DNA from: Annona cherimola
Lineage: Eukaryota > Streptophyta > Magnoliopsida > Magnoliales > Annonaceae
Direction: 5' to 3'
Length of the DNA stretch: 64,000 nucleotides
Assembly: GCA_030490835.1 (NCBI GenBank)
Contig: CM059975.1
Span: 37,542,133 to 37,606,132 of the forward strand
In this document: one piece after another, positions 1-11,754 of the stretch
Layout of the letters: each line of letters starts with the position of its first letter
How positions within the stretch are numbered: the first letter of the stretch is position 1
Position numbers and translations under genes: made by a program
Notes under the pieces: model-generated
The model's input: the letters and a program-made list of their open reading frames with translations, nothing else
Databases searched by the model: none
Told to the model about the DNA's origin: nothing

Positions 1-3000
1 ATCAACACATTTTATAGCATATTCCATGTATTAATTTTTTTGCTGGTGTAACCGACATCGTTTATATCGGAGCGCAATGTTCTTGCTTTCCTGCATTATC
101 ACCTCCAAGATATATAAGATTAGAATTTTCCATTACTCATAAGTTAAGCCGATGCCATGAAACAGGTTTCTAATGCCAACATTAGAGTTTAATGTAAAAA
201 TTATGCCTTAGGAGAAATCAAAACATTTCAAGTAACAAAAACTCTAAACACAAATTGATAATAATAAAAACTTAAGGAAAGAATATTGGTGAACTCCTGA
301 ATGCACAAAAATATTAAGTTACTGATTTTAGTTGTGTATTTTCTGCATGTAGTTGTGATATTTAATGAGGCTTTTTTGCTTTTGACGAACGCGATTCTCT
401 TTTTTGTTTTTTATTGGAATTTTTCCTGATAGATATGTCTTCTATTTCTATGGTTTTCATTTGCATTTATTTTTTTAGTAGTTAGCTGCCCCCATTTTCT
501 AGTAGAACTTGTTCCTGGTCAATGCATTTGGCATTTTTGTTTTTCTTCTAGTTAATTTCTTCTATGACAGATATGTCTTATTGATGTTTTGTGTTTTATT
601 TTTTGTTTTATATTCACAGAGGTTGTTGAATGTTTTCTTTTCATTTTATTTTTTGATTAAAATGCATATATCATATTTATGTTCTGTTAGGTTTAACTAT
701 CTTAATATTTCAGTGTGATCGTGCTATGTAGTTTGAAGCCATGCATGGAATAAGAGTCGGCTACAGATATATAATGGATGGGCTATTTGGATTGGTTTAG
801 TTGCAGTCAGGTTCATCAATCCCTATTTTTTTTGAGTTCTCATTTGGTTTCATTTTAATTTCTGTTCAAGTTTTGGCCTTTCTTTGTGCTAATGTAATAG
901 TTAGTCTAAATTAGTGATAGCAAATAGATTTGATGGAATAATAGAGTCGTAGTGCTCTCCCTGTAAATAATGTATATAAGCAAGCAGAAAATGTCAATTT
1001 ACTTTTGGAAGATTTGTGTTTAGTGGATCTGTTTTAGTTGGATAGCCTTGTTTTGTTGATTGGAATGAATTTTTGTTACTTCGCTATGTATTCCTCTTGT
1101 GTTTTCTCCAAAAATCTATGCATAGAAAGGGTTGTAATCTATTCAATAATTGGATAAGGAATGTTTGAATGAATGAAGTTATTGGCTTATTGCGTTTCAG
1201 AATTTGTTACGATGCTTAACATGATATTGATTCTTCTCATTTTGCAATCTGAAATATGAAAAATTTGTATGATGGCTATCCTATTCAAGCTATTGTGAAA
1301 AGGATTACCAAATCTATGTATAGGATTTTAAATCTGCCAAGTTCCATTATTTTTAGTGTTCAAGGCTGTAAGATATAGTTAGAGTTGTTAGGAAAGATAT
1401 GAAAGTCTTTGATTTACATAGAACATAACTCAAGGTCAACAAGAATGATGCAATGGCATTCTTCTAGCTGACCCACAGAGATAGAAGCAGAAAAAAGAAA
1501 AATTTGGTAAATTACAGAAAAATTATATGAAATAGTCAAATAGAATTAGAAATTTAGGTTTTCAATAAACTCACCCTGGATTGATATGTAGCATGAGACA
1601 TGGTGACCCTTCTCAAATGATTTAGTTTGAATCTCAGGGTGTAATACAAAGCCAACAGGCCCAACACATTGAGATCAACAACTAGGGATATTTCTGAAGG
1701 AGGTTTTTGCTGAGTATCTCTTTCTTTGATTTTTTTAATTTGTTTTGGTGAATTATATAGTTTTTCACAAAATCAATATGCTTTCATTTTCACAGTTGGT
1801 GGTTGATATGGCTTAATGTGTACTGTGTTGTTGCCTTTTTTTTGTTATGGTTTTTACTCCTTTGTTTTTGTTTGATTGACTTTTATGGTTGGTGGTCAAC
1901 AAGTATTTTCTTATATTTTTTCTTTATCATTAATATTATTTTATGCTTAATTTCGATTTTGGCCCATATATTTATTTGGCCTCTGTTCTTTGGATTTGAT
2001 GTTGCAAAATGCGTGAAGATGGGTTTGGCTGCTAGTGAAATTAACTCATGTTTGAGCTCGTGGGAAGGGTGTTGGTTTGAATCTCGGGGCTTACTAGATA
2101 ATAATGAAGTCAATGGATAAGTCAGTGAAAATAGAGATTTTACTGGCTTGCTTTAGTTTTCAAATGATTTCGAGAGGTGATGTGATTACTAATTTTCTTT
2201 TTCCATAGCTCATTTGGTTTCGTACATGTTTTTTGTTACTTAAGCATTTGGTACTTAACATGGAGTTTCGTCTTCTTATGGAGTTAGACAATTTTTTTAC
2301 CAATGAGTAGTCTTCTTATGGAGTTAGACAATTTTTTACCAATGAATTGGAAATTTTTTGCTTTTCTTTATAAGTGGGTGGATGCACATGCAGTTTCATT
2401 AGAATGTTTGGTAAGTTGAAGATTAGTTTTTTGTTGAAAAATATTTCATAAGCAAGCGCAAATTTGCAATTAAACAGAATGTTTCTTCTTCTGTTCTTTT
2501 GCAGTATTCTTTGTGTGATCCTTGTTTCATTTATGACTCGTTTGGATAGTCTCAACTTTCTTCAAGCAGTGTGGATTATGTACAATAATCTTTTGAGCAT
2601 GGTACTCAACTTTCTTCCTTTTCAAAAGAATTCTTAGAATTAGTAGTTCCAAACACATAGCTATGCTGATCATCTTCATCAATGTCTGAGTTTAGCAATT
2701 TTCATATGTCACTTCTTACTTTTATGAGTTTGTCTATTGACTCTTATTCTATCATCTACGTATGAATCAGATACCATCTAAGGCCCCATACATTTAATAT
2801 TATTGCAATGAAAAGAACATTTGCAAATTTAATTTGCAATTTCCATTGTGGATGGTTTTAGTGTGTAATAATTTAAGCTTCTGATTGTATTATGGGGTTA
2901 AACGTAAAAAAATATTACATTGAATAGGAAGAGGGGAAATCATAATGAAGTGATAAATAGTCATTGATGAACATTGTCTATATTTAAAAATAAGTCCAGC

Positions 3001-4430
3001 ACGAATGATTTTGTAATTTCATTCTTTGATTGTTTTGGATACACAACCAAACATGCAATTGTAGAAAGCATCAAAGATTTTTCCTCCAATTTGTTTCCAC
3101 TTCCTACATTTGGTTTTTTCAATTCCCATAGCATTACCTAACAAAAATGGGACAAACTCTCATCATTTCTGGTACCAAAATAAAGTAGTCTTATATTTGG
3201 GATTTCCATCTGTGCCTTTCCATTATTTGGAGTAGTTAGAATTTTCCTTTTAACTAGTCTTTGGACTGGATGTAGAGGCTAGAGCTTCTTCAGTTAGTTA
3301 CCAATTTCAGCGAATGTGGTCCTCATGCTGCTTTTTGATGTATCATTTCTTATCTTACATCTTTTTGTCTGTCATGCAACTAGTATTCACTGGTCGAATG
3401 TGCGGAAACTAGAAGAGCTTAAATATGATTAAGGGTCCATTTTCTCTCCACTGAATTCTCATCATGTCTGTGTCTCGTTTTCTATCGTATATGATAGATG
3501 GTGTGCTTCTGCACGAAACATTGAAGGATTCTCACATTCTTTGAGTTAGGAAAATGTTTAATGTTTAGACGTCCTACTAGTACATTTGTACTTTATTCAG
3601 TTGCAAAATTGTGGCTTGTCTTCAAACGGTATTGTCTGGATGCATGCACTTTCTGGTCGTTCCTGAAGAGCCAAGACTTAAAACTTCCCAATCAACTGTT
3701 AGCACATCCTCAATACATTCGTCATTTTGTTTTATAATGTGCAAAACAACATTTGACGTTTGGCTGTTAGCTGATGAATATTTCACCGCTGCTGATTAAT
3801 GAATGTTTACTCATCTCTACTAAATTTCCCTCCCTCCTTTATGCATGAGTGCATGTCAACAAAGTTCTTTATACTCTGCAACACAGTCCCCATTTCAATT
3901 CAAGGTTTCTATTAGAAGAAACCTAAGAAGAATAGTGTTAAGTCCTATAGTTTTCTGGTCATCTCTGTAGAAAAATCAAATTAGGTTGTAAATGCCAAAT
4001 GGGGAGGATGAAATATAGCAATCTAGCTTTAAAAAAGCAATGATATCTCTGATAATAGGTTGTATTTATGCCGGGGCCAGTTTCTTTGCAAATGTTTGCA
4101 ACTTCGCTTAGGATGCATCTGCTGTTGATTTTAAATGTGATGTTCAGATTAGCTATAGAAAATGGGGGCAAATTTGTCGTACTTGCATTAAATGACGTTG
4201 ATGTTTTTTGATGAAAAATGCAGTTTATGTTAATCCTTGGGCGAGACAGAAATTGTGTAGTTTCTTATACAACAAGAAGCAAAAATAACTTGCATAGGTG
4301 AATATTAAAGAACTACTGAGTTGAATTATTAAAGAACTGTTGACATTTTAAATTATCTTTAGTTACCTTGTTATATAATGTTTCTTAGTTTTAATTCATG
4401 ATTTACAAAATAAGCAGTTTTATTTTTGAA
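1..4430. other. AT-rich non-coding stretch
   Basis: No recognisable gene. The short ORFs here are low-complexity Phe/Leu-rich readings of T-rich DNA with no domain. The texture (long T runs, TAG/TAA in every frame) resembles intron or intergenic DNA. A tandem duplication of about 40 bp lies at 2271-2346. The stretches at 1610-1640 and 2030-2100 contain tRNA B-box-like sequence (GTTTGAATCTC) that may mark old SINE pieces, but no A box could be placed with confidence. Confidence 0.5.
2271..2346. repeat. Two-copy tandem repeat, period 40 bp
   Basis: The block beginning TCTTCTTATGGAGTTAGACA recurs at 2271 and 2311 with almost no change (one T-run length difference). It looks like a recent local duplication. 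Confidence 0.8.
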
Positions 4431-4436
4431 ATGCAG

Positions 4437-4584
4437 GCATGTTTGGAAAATTACCTCTATTTGAAGTTGTCAGGGTAGCATGATAGAGTTAGTGTACTCT
4501 TTGCGAAAAATGGTGTGATTTTGAATTTGAAAGATGCAGGAAATTATGATGAATGCACACCCTTACATATTGTCACTGCTGAAG
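4437..4584 (+). pseudogene. SKOR/GORK-like K+ channel ankyrin exon, broken
   Basis: Between an AG acceptor (about 4436) and a GT donor (4585) lies an exon-like block that reads as plant channel ankyrin repeat: GKLPLFEVVR at the start, then, after a frame change of about 2 nt near 4478, HDRV..LFAKNGVILNLKDAGN and DECTPLHIVTAEG. Shaker-type outward-rectifying K+ channels have this order in their C-terminal ankyrin domain (PL-EA, HDRV, LLV-GA, then TPLHIAASEG). Compared with them, roughly 25 residues are missing between AGN and the TPLH motif. No neighbouring exons were recognised. The frameshift and internal loss make this a pseudogene fragment. Assignment to the channel family is from motif memory. 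Another ankyrin protein is possible. Confidence 0.5.
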
Positions 4585-4974
4585 GTTTGTATCTTATACC
4601 AAAGTGCTTTATTATAGTGGTTAAGAAAATGCAGAATGGTGCTTTGTAAGGAAAGAAACTAGTCTTATAGTTGTGAAGCTTATTTACCACCTTGGATGAT
4701 TAGTGTATTTCGAATCAATGTGATTTTGACGTTAACATAATTTGAAAATGTCATTTTTGCTTATGATTGTTGAAAATTTGTCATTGTTTTGACGGGATTA
4801 TGGGATTTGAATCAATGTAATACGTAAATGTAAGTATTGCTTACTTCAAATCAATGTAATTTTAACATGTGTGTAAAAATGTTGTTACTTTTTGAAGGTC
4901 ATGTATGTAGCGACTAGCTGTAGACATAAGGAAAATTTTTGAACTAATATACATACCTGTTGCATTTCACGGTT

Positions 4975-5475
4975 AAATCAATTCTCGAAAAAGACCTAAA
5001 GTTAGAAATTTCTCAATAGGTAATGTTGCTCCAATACCTAACCCGAAGAGCTATTGCAGTGCAGATCAAAAAGACTGTTGTAGCTACTAGACGACATAAT
5101 GGATTTTGGAATTTATCAATGTTCTTCAAAAAAGGCACTGTTAATAATCTTATTGGGACCAAAACCATTAAAACAACACCTAATAACTTATAGGGTATTG
5201 TGCAGAGGATTTGAAATACGGGAAAGAAGTACAATTCGGGTAATATTTTGAAAGGAGTTGCAAAAGGATCTGCCCGTTCACCAATCATTGATGGTTTTAG
5301 AACCGCTAGGCATACATTACTTGCAATAGTACTTAGAATGACTACCGGAAAAATATATATAAGATCATTAGTCCACTGGGTTCTCCATAATAATTGTGCT
5401 CCATTCTTTTAGCCAATTTAACTTTTAATATAGGATCATTCAAGTTAGATTTTTTTGTTATTGGGATAGCATAAA
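4975..5475 (-). pseudogene. petD: Nuclear copy of plastid petD (NUPT)
   Basis: The minus strand encodes most of cytochrome b6/f subunit IV: LNDPIL near 5440, NYYGEP, LYIF, then SMIGE-ADPFATP-KILPE and [20 protein letters not shown] and a C-terminal LTLGLF. The match starts just before exon 2 and appears to keep the last bases of the group II intron (CCCAAT before the AACAAAAAA exon start), so it came from plastid DNA, not spliced RNA. It carries frameshifts (one near the C-terminus, one upstream of the SMIGE region) and many C-to-T or G-to-A type changes, as expected of an old methylated nuclear insert. In the plastid the protein sits in the thylakoid b6f complex. Here it is not functional. 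Confidence 0.9.
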
Positions 5476-5494
5476 TAAATTCGATGGCATCGCC

Positions 5495-5575
5495 GCTGCG
5501 CCTTTGGCTCGGTGGTAACCAGGCTTGCCTCGCTGTTGATAGGTGTCAGGTTCGAACCACAGGCTGTGTATTTTC
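5495..5575 (+). repeat. tRNA-derived SINE-like sequence
   Basis: A Pol III A box-like TGGCTCGGTGGTAA (about 5512-5525) is followed about 35 nt later by a B box-like GGTTCGAACC (about 5549-5558). This is the spacing of a tRNA-derived SINE head. No clear tail or target duplication was found, and it lies immediately beside the plastid insert. A short tandem duplication (GGATAAATTTAGAAATGTTG twice, about 5657-5705) follows. Confidence 0.45.
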
Positions 5576-5709
5576 TTAACAGCATTTGGTGATATGAATG
5601 ATAGGTGAGTCGATGACATTTAGTCTCCTTTGGTGTGTGGGAGTGTCCACTGTTTGGATAAATTTAGAAATGTTGTTAGTTTGGATAAATTTAGAAATGT
5701 TGTTAGTTG

Positions 5710-6409
5710 TGTTAGTATACTATAAGCAAATTGTTCGAATGTTTCCGAACTTAAGTGAAAAAATATCTATTGAGATTATTGTAAAATACCCATAAAAACT
5801 CATTCACGTCTTCCTCCAATCCAAAAAACCATGAAATCTGGTGGCATTTTGTACCATGTTGTTTTCCTTTCTCCAACTCCTACATCGTTACCACCAACTT
5901 CACTCCTCTTATTTCATATTGATTGCACAATTCTCAAATATTTCATACCACATTTTTTTCCATTTTACATTTTCAAATGTGTCCTTAGTTACGCTAGAGT
6001 TTTTCATGTAACTTATGAATCAGGCCATATTTTCATGTAACCTATGAATTAAGCCCTATTTTGATAGCAGAATAACAAATAAACCATTTGCATTATTCAG
6101 CATCATTTATCTTATTATGGGACTAAAAATCATAAAAATAATTTTTATGAAAGTTATGAGTAGAGCACATTTGCTTGGGCACCAATCTTATGTAATTGCT
6201 AGTATAGCCAGTGTAATGTAAGCGTTTTATGAATGTGTGAGACTTATGTAGATCATTCATCTGATGAAATTTAAAATTTTTTAAATTTTTTGTATTTTAT
6301 TTAAATTTTTAGAAATCAATAAAAAGGGCAAGAACATATAATACACTCGCTCAAAAAATAATCTTGGGCCCATAGGCTATAAGTGACTTAGAAACTTAGC
6401 TATACAATT
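5710..6409. other. Non-coding stretch before the hAT element
   Basis: AT-rich sequence with no gene or domain seen. It is the left flank into which the hAT element inserted. Its continuation resumes at 10,742. Confidence 0.5.
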
Positions 6410-6429
6410 GTAGACACTAGGGGTGCAAT

Positions 6430-6600
6430 TCGGGCTCATGAAACTTGGGTTTATCTCAACCCTAATCCTAACCCTATTTGTAAAACTTCAATTTTAACCC
6501 TAACCCTAACCCTATTTATAAACCTCAACCCTAACCCTATTTTTGAAATTCGGGCTCGGGTTGAGTTTCGGGTTGAATTTCAGGTTGATATTATCCTATT
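6430..6600. repeat. Subterminal CCCTAA/GGGTT repeats of the hAT element
   Basis: At least eight copies of AACCCTA or a close variant lie within 170 bp of the left terminus, followed by GGGTTGAGTTTCGGGTTG. They resemble telomere repeat, but their position inside a TSD-bounded transposon identifies them as subterminal transposase-binding-type repeats. Confidence 0.75.
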
Positions 6601-7235
6601 AATATGTCTTTGTTACTCATCCTATATATGATTTTAATCACAAACCTATTGTATAAAAAAGTTAAAAAAATAATTTATTATATGAAAGCAAGAAAAATTC
6701 AAATACCGCTTAAGAGTAGAGAGAAAGAAACCTGTTTTGAGCCTTCTCTTTGCATCAAGTAAAATAATAGCTGTATTTCGGAGAATGTAGAAGTACAACC
6801 ATTTTCCATTCTGCAATTTAACACCAATATCACAACTATATACATCAATATTACCATCCAATTGTAAGATAAACCTTATGACATCAATTACAATAAAATA
6901 AAATCATCCAAAAATCACAAAATATAAAGTTGAATAAGATTATATTAATTCAAGTATCAAACTCCAAATCACAACATCCAAGTTAACTCCAAGTCGACAA
7001 CGCAAGTCTTAAGTTTGAATAACCAAATTACAACAAAAAGTATAACACAATAGAAATAAACATCTTTATCTTCAACTGTTGTGTTCATTGCCCTTGTCTT
7101 GCATTATTACCATACGTCAAGCCAAATTCTTCTTTCCTAAAAGAAAAAGCAAAAATTCAATTTTATATTGTATAATTGAACTTAAAGAGTATATATGTAT
7201 ATGTATTTAAAGATATAACTAATACCTCTTTTAAA

Positions 7236-9410
7236 TTAATTGTTTGATGGAAGAGGAGGTAAAGAAGCACATGTTGATGTTTTATCAGCTTCCTCTGAAA
7301 GATAAATATTAGTTAGAAAATAGTATTAAAAGTGAGCTAGATAATTGAAACATAGAAAAATATATATTACCTATTGCACATTTGTCTAGTTCTTCAACAA
7401 ATTCTTCATAACTTGAATCATTTGGAGTTGCTCTCAACTAATCTCGAGTATAAATCAAACACTAAACCAACATAGGTGTCAATGAACTACGATATTGGTC
7501 AAGAATATGTCCTTCCGTGCTAAATGCAGATTCTGATGCAACTATTGAAACAGGAATAGCTAAAATATCTTTTGCCATCAAAGATAAAACTCTATATTTT
7601 GTAACCGTGGACCACCACGCTAAAATATCAAATGGCTCTACATCATTCTCAATAGGATCTTTTAAATAGGCTTCAATTTCATTTGCAATAACTCCAGCAC
7701 TTGAAGAACTTGTGGATTGTCATATCTTTCATTTTGCACGTTTTTATTCGGGTGGTGCACCACACACTTCAGATGAAGAACTTGTAGTTGTAAATGTAGA
7801 TCCAACTTGATAAGTTTCATACAATTCAAACATTTTATCATACACTTTCTTGGATAATACACAAGCTTGATCCATAGGAAGAAAAATTTTAAGACAAAAT
7901 TCCAAATAACCTAGCTTGTAACGTGGATCAAGTACTGCTGCAATGAGCAAGTAAATATTGAACTTGTCCATAGAACCCCAATACTTTGCAAGTTTTTCCT
8001 TCATTTTGTTACACATGTGAAGAAGGATAGGGTTACTATTTTTAGTTGGAAATGTATTCAATCGATCTTGAATCGTATCAAGTTGAGAAAAATGATGTGG
8101 AGCAGTGATATATTTGGTGTCTGACAAAAGCTCGGTTGCTTCAAGAAATAAGACCAAAAAGTCACAAATGACTGTAGCATGGTTTCAATCTTCTTCAAGA
8201 GGAGGACTAGTGCTCCTAAAGCTTGCATAATTCACTTCAAGATGTTTGAAAGCCATTTGAAAGGGCAAAATATGTTTCAACATCAAGTATTTAGAATTCC
8301 AACGTATTGACACATCTAAACACAAAGATAATTTAGTTGAAATTCTAACATTTTCACAAGATTTTCTAAATGCTTGCTCTCTACTCGGAGAACTCTTAAC
8401 GCAGTTTACACTATTACGAATTTGAGCAATGGAATCCTTGATTTGATCAGTTCCCTCCTTTACAATCAGATTTAAAATGTGTGCGACACAACGAACATGC
8501 AAAGATTCTCCATCTCTAAAAAGAGCATTCTTCATTTTCAAATTGAAATGCAAAGTGTTTAATGCAACATCATTGGCCAACGTATTGTCAACAGTAAAAG
8601 TACACACTTGTCTAATATTCCAAACATTCAAACATTTTTCAATTGCATTAGCAATAGCTTCGCCCGTGTGTGGTGAAGGAAGAATACAAAAATTCAGAAT
8701 TCGCTTTCGAAGAGTTCAATTCGAGTCTATAAAGTGAGCAGTCAAACATAAAGATCCAATGTTCTGATTTGAAGTCCACAAATCTGTTGTCAAGCATACA
8801 CGATGAATATTCTCATTGAAAATCTTCATTAATTTAGCCTTCTCTAACTTGTATATTTTGAAGACTTCTTTCACAATTGTGGTTCTAGAAACATGTTTAA
8901 TAAGTGGCTGCACAACCTTACAAAATTCTCTAAACCCTTCTTTCTCGACAAATTTAAATGACAATTCATCAAGAATTATCATTCATGCCATTGCTCTTTT
9001 ACAAGCTTCCTAGTCAAACTTCCAACTTGATATAACTTTTTGACAATCACTGGATACTGTTTGAAATGCTAACAAGCGTTGACCCTTGGCTCTATTGTTG
9101 GTATTATATTTGCATAACTTTAAGTGTCTTGTTAATGTACTTGTTCCTTGAGTACTTGGACACTTAAGTTTGATCTTACAATATTTACAAATACCCCATG
9201 CCACTTTTTCATTTTCATCCAAAATTCTTTCAAATTCTTCCCAAACTGGTGACGAAATTTTATATCCTTTCTTTTTTTTAAGAAGAGACTCATTTGCATC
9301 TGAACCTCTGTAAGATCAACTGTGTTTGAGGCAGTTGGTGTATTTTTTATTTGCTCACTGTTGATTTCCGGATCGCTAATCTTGTCTGGCATATTACTTG
9401 AACTATCCAT
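7236..9410 (-). pseudogene. hAT transposase (BED zinc finger, RICESLEEPER-type), frameshifted
   Basis: Starting at 9410 (MDSSSNMPDK), the reading passes through a BED zinc finger (W-x-FxR region, then CKYC...HLKLC, about 9100-9230) and the N-terminal domain (ILDELSFKFVEKEGFREFC, LTTDLWTSNQN, LTAHFIDS). It then crosses the RNase H-like fold (FTVDNTLANDVAL, HVRCVAHILNLIVKEG, RWNSKYLML), the DUF4413-like segment (YWG..DKFN, AAVLDPRYKL) and the C-terminal hAT dimerisation domain (about 7400-7620; ILAWW-like and YRSSLTPML motifs in broken frames). The last block ends in a plausible 76-bp intron (GT at 7370-7369, AG at 7296-7295) before a short terminal exon ending at 7236. At least five frame changes or stops separate the pieces, and a short segment near 8640-8715 is scrambled. 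It would have cut and pasted its own element in the nucleus. Confidence 0.88.
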
Positions 9411-10730
9411 ATTGATTTGATCACCTAAATGTCACTTTTTTATAATATTAAAAATAATTAGAAATTGTCCATTTCAGAGAAATAACAAACTAATTCAAAA
9501 ATCAAAATATTAACCAATGCGTATCAAGTAATCAACAACTAACACAAACACAAACAAATGAACTAATTTTCAGAAATTGCAAAAATATTCAAATGCAAGC
9601 ATTCAAGCTATAGAAATACCTATTCAAAAAAATGCAAAACAAGCACATCTTTTTCATCACTAAAGTATATGCTTTTAAATTACCATTTACACTGTTTGAA
9701 ATTTGAATGATTCTGCATGTTGAGTAAAAATAAATATTTCTAAATATCAGTCCATTTTGTTTCTATTTATTTTATTCCTAAGAATTAATTCTTAGATAAT
9801 TAATGCTGTTTTCATTTGTTTATTTCTAAAAATTTATTCCACCTATATATAATCACATTACATACATTTTTCTCCTTCTCTTTTGCTCTCATTTTCAAAT
9901 AGGGTTTCATTGAACCAGCTTTCAATAATTAATCATGGTACTGTTAATTTGTATATTAAATAATAAGGAATGAGTTTTTCTTAAAAAAAATTAAGGATAA
10001 AACTGTTACCGGTGCAGGGATGCAGGGGGCTGAATATCGCACTGGCGATCAGGACGACGTCGCAGGCTCGCAGTTGCACAATCGCAAGCCGCAAGGGGCA
10101 GGTACTGGGGTGGTGGCATGGTGCTGCTGGAGCTGTTGACGTCAAGGATGGGTTGAACGACGGGATGCAGGGAAGCACAACGGGAGGGAGCAGTTGGCGG
10201 AGATGCAACCGGAGAAGAAGACTGGCTGGGTTCGGACGTCGGACAGGATTTCGTGATTCTAATGCGAAAGGGGCCAAAACCGAAATGGAGAGCTCGGAAA
10301 TGGCAGGTAGACTTCGAGCTAGAAATGGCGGGTGAAATTGAGAGGAGAAGCTCGGAAATGGCGGCCAGACTTCGAGCTGGAAATGGCTGGCGAAACTGAG
10401 AGGAGAAGCTCGGAAATGGCAGATTTCGTGACTCCAGTGCGAGCGAGAAGAAACTGGAAAGGAGAAGCTGGAAACGGTCAAATCGCAGGTTGAACGAAAT
10501 CGATGAAAAATCAAATTCGCAAAATGCCAAAAGGATCGCTGTCCACCGTGTTTTGCAAATTGCATCTTTGACGAATCTGGCAAAGCATTCAATTCATAAC
10601 TTTATATATTATTATTTTAATAGAAAGTATATATTTAATGCAAATGCGGTTTCTGGTTCGGGTCGAAAATTTCAGAGTTTCAACACTGTGTTTTGCCGGG
10701 TTCGGGCCGAACCCGGCCCAAGTTGCACCC
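9411..10730 (-). promoter_or_regulatory. hAT upstream region with GC-rich 58-bp repeats
   Basis: This is the 5' side of the transposase gene within the element. 9411-9970 is AT-rich. 9980-10560 is markedly GC-rich and contains about three tandem copies of a roughly 58-bp unit with GAAGCTCGGAAATGG (near 10286, 10345 and 10403) alternating with ACTTCGAGCT-GAAATGGC. Long ORFs exist here on both strands, but they are low-complexity Ser/Pro/Phe or Arg/Gly readings of the repeats, so I do not call them genes. Likely a promoter/leader or captured sequence. Confidence 0.5.
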
Positions 10731-10741
10731 CTAGTAGACAC

Positions 10742-11750
10742 CCTTCCCTTAAGCCCAAATAAATACACATAAAATTAAAATGAAACATATGTATGGATTA
10801 AGATCTAAGCCCAACCATCACAAAGAAAATCAACCCAAAAAATTGCTAATGGGCTCTAAAAACCAACAACCCATATGGAACAAGACCCCGAATAAGCCAA
10901 GCCTACAAACCACCAAACGGGCCTGTCCAGCCTTGGCCCATAGGAGCAAAGCTCCAACAAGCCACTAGAACGGGCTCTACAGCAGCAGCCCATCAGATCC
11001 AGCTTCAGCCTAACAGAGATAGGCTCCTAGTCATGGCCCACAGCCCATGCGCCCACTTTCCCTCTATAAATAGAGGGGCTAGCTCCAACTTCCAACACAC
11101 CAAGAGAGGCATCCCAAAGGAGGAGGACGGGAGTCTGCAGTAAATCTTCGGCGCCTCGGCTACTCCTCTTTGCCAGTTCAAGTTTTCTTTTTTTAGCTCT
11201 GCCTCTCTCCCTCTCTAACTTTTCTTTAGATTTTTTTATATATTTATTTTTTTTCCTTTCATGCCCATTTAAACGGCTTCGGGTTAACAAATTTTTGTCA
11301 TATCTATTTTAATCTGAAGACCGGGATTCAAATTCTGTACGACCAATATTCTTATTCAATGAAAATGGAGACTGATCTCCTCTTTAAGATCAGTGGTGAC
11401 TCCATCTAGTGGTGAAAATCTCTTGGCTTTTGAGGTTATTTCCATACGTTTTATTTGATTTAAATGCTAATGCGTTTTATTTCATAAGGATGCAGGAATC
11501 CCACACATATGCCGCTGCTCAAGTAGCCTAAGGATCAAATCCAAAACCGAGGCTTATCCTATGCAAACATTTATTTTCTGAAATAGACTAATACCCCTTC
11601 CATTCAATAAGAAACACAGGTTCCGGCCCTTTCGGTTCGACCCAGATTTCACGAGGCGGGAAAGGCGTTTGAACCTATTGTAGCGTCCGTGATGAGTGCT
11701 ACAACAATTTTCGTCATACTATATTCAACTTGAGATCCATTTATAAATCA
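10742..11750 (+). promoter_or_regulatory. Promoter-like region with TATA box, possible LTR remnant
   Basis: A strong TATA box (TATAAATA, 11065-11072) sits inside a near-palindrome, CCTCTATAAATAGAGG, with repeated GGCCCA/AGCCCA motifs upstream (10850-11050) and a pyrimidine-rich leader downstream. An inverted pair TGTAGC...GCTACA lies at about 11677-11701. The arrangement (promoter, leader, 3' boundary-like palindrome) suggests part of an LTR or a lost gene's promoter. No coding sequence follows, and no matching second terminus or TSD was identified. Confidence 0.35.
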
Positions 11751-11754
11751 TCGG

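Larger units (their letters stand above)
6410..10741 (-). mobile_element. hAT (Ac-like) DNA transposon with 8-bp TSDs
   Basis: The element spans 6418-10733 (4,316 bp) and is flanked by perfect 8-bp duplications GTAGACAC (6410-6417 and 10734-10741). Its termini are 11-bp perfect inverted repeats, TAGGGGTGCAA at the left and TTGCACCCCTA at the right. TSD length and terminal sequence are diagnostic of hAT elements. Inside the left end are clustered CCCTAA/CCCTATT motifs and GGGTT-rich sequence. The right end has GGGTTCGGG-type motifs. These are subterminal repeats where transposase usually binds. The transposase lies on the minus strand (7236-9410) and is disrupted, so this copy is probably immobile alone, although its ends look competent to be moved in trans. 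Confidence 0.93.

Noticed and set aside
509..718. 69-codon hydrophobic ORF
   Set aside because: Phe/Leu/Val-rich reading of a T-rich tract; no motif or start context support.
1803..2120. 105-codon membrane-like ORF
   Set aside because: The hydrophobicity comes from T-rich DNA, and it overlaps a possible SINE relic.
6430..6600. Interstitial telomere tract
   Set aside because: The CCCTAA-like motifs lie just inside a TIR of a TSD-bounded hAT element and are irregular, so they are subterminal transposon repeats.
10006..10592. Long overlapping ORFs on both strands (174 and 203 codons) in the hAT upstream region
   Set aside because: They read through the GC-rich 58-bp repeats, are low-complexity Ser/Pro/Phe-rich and exist in several frames at once.
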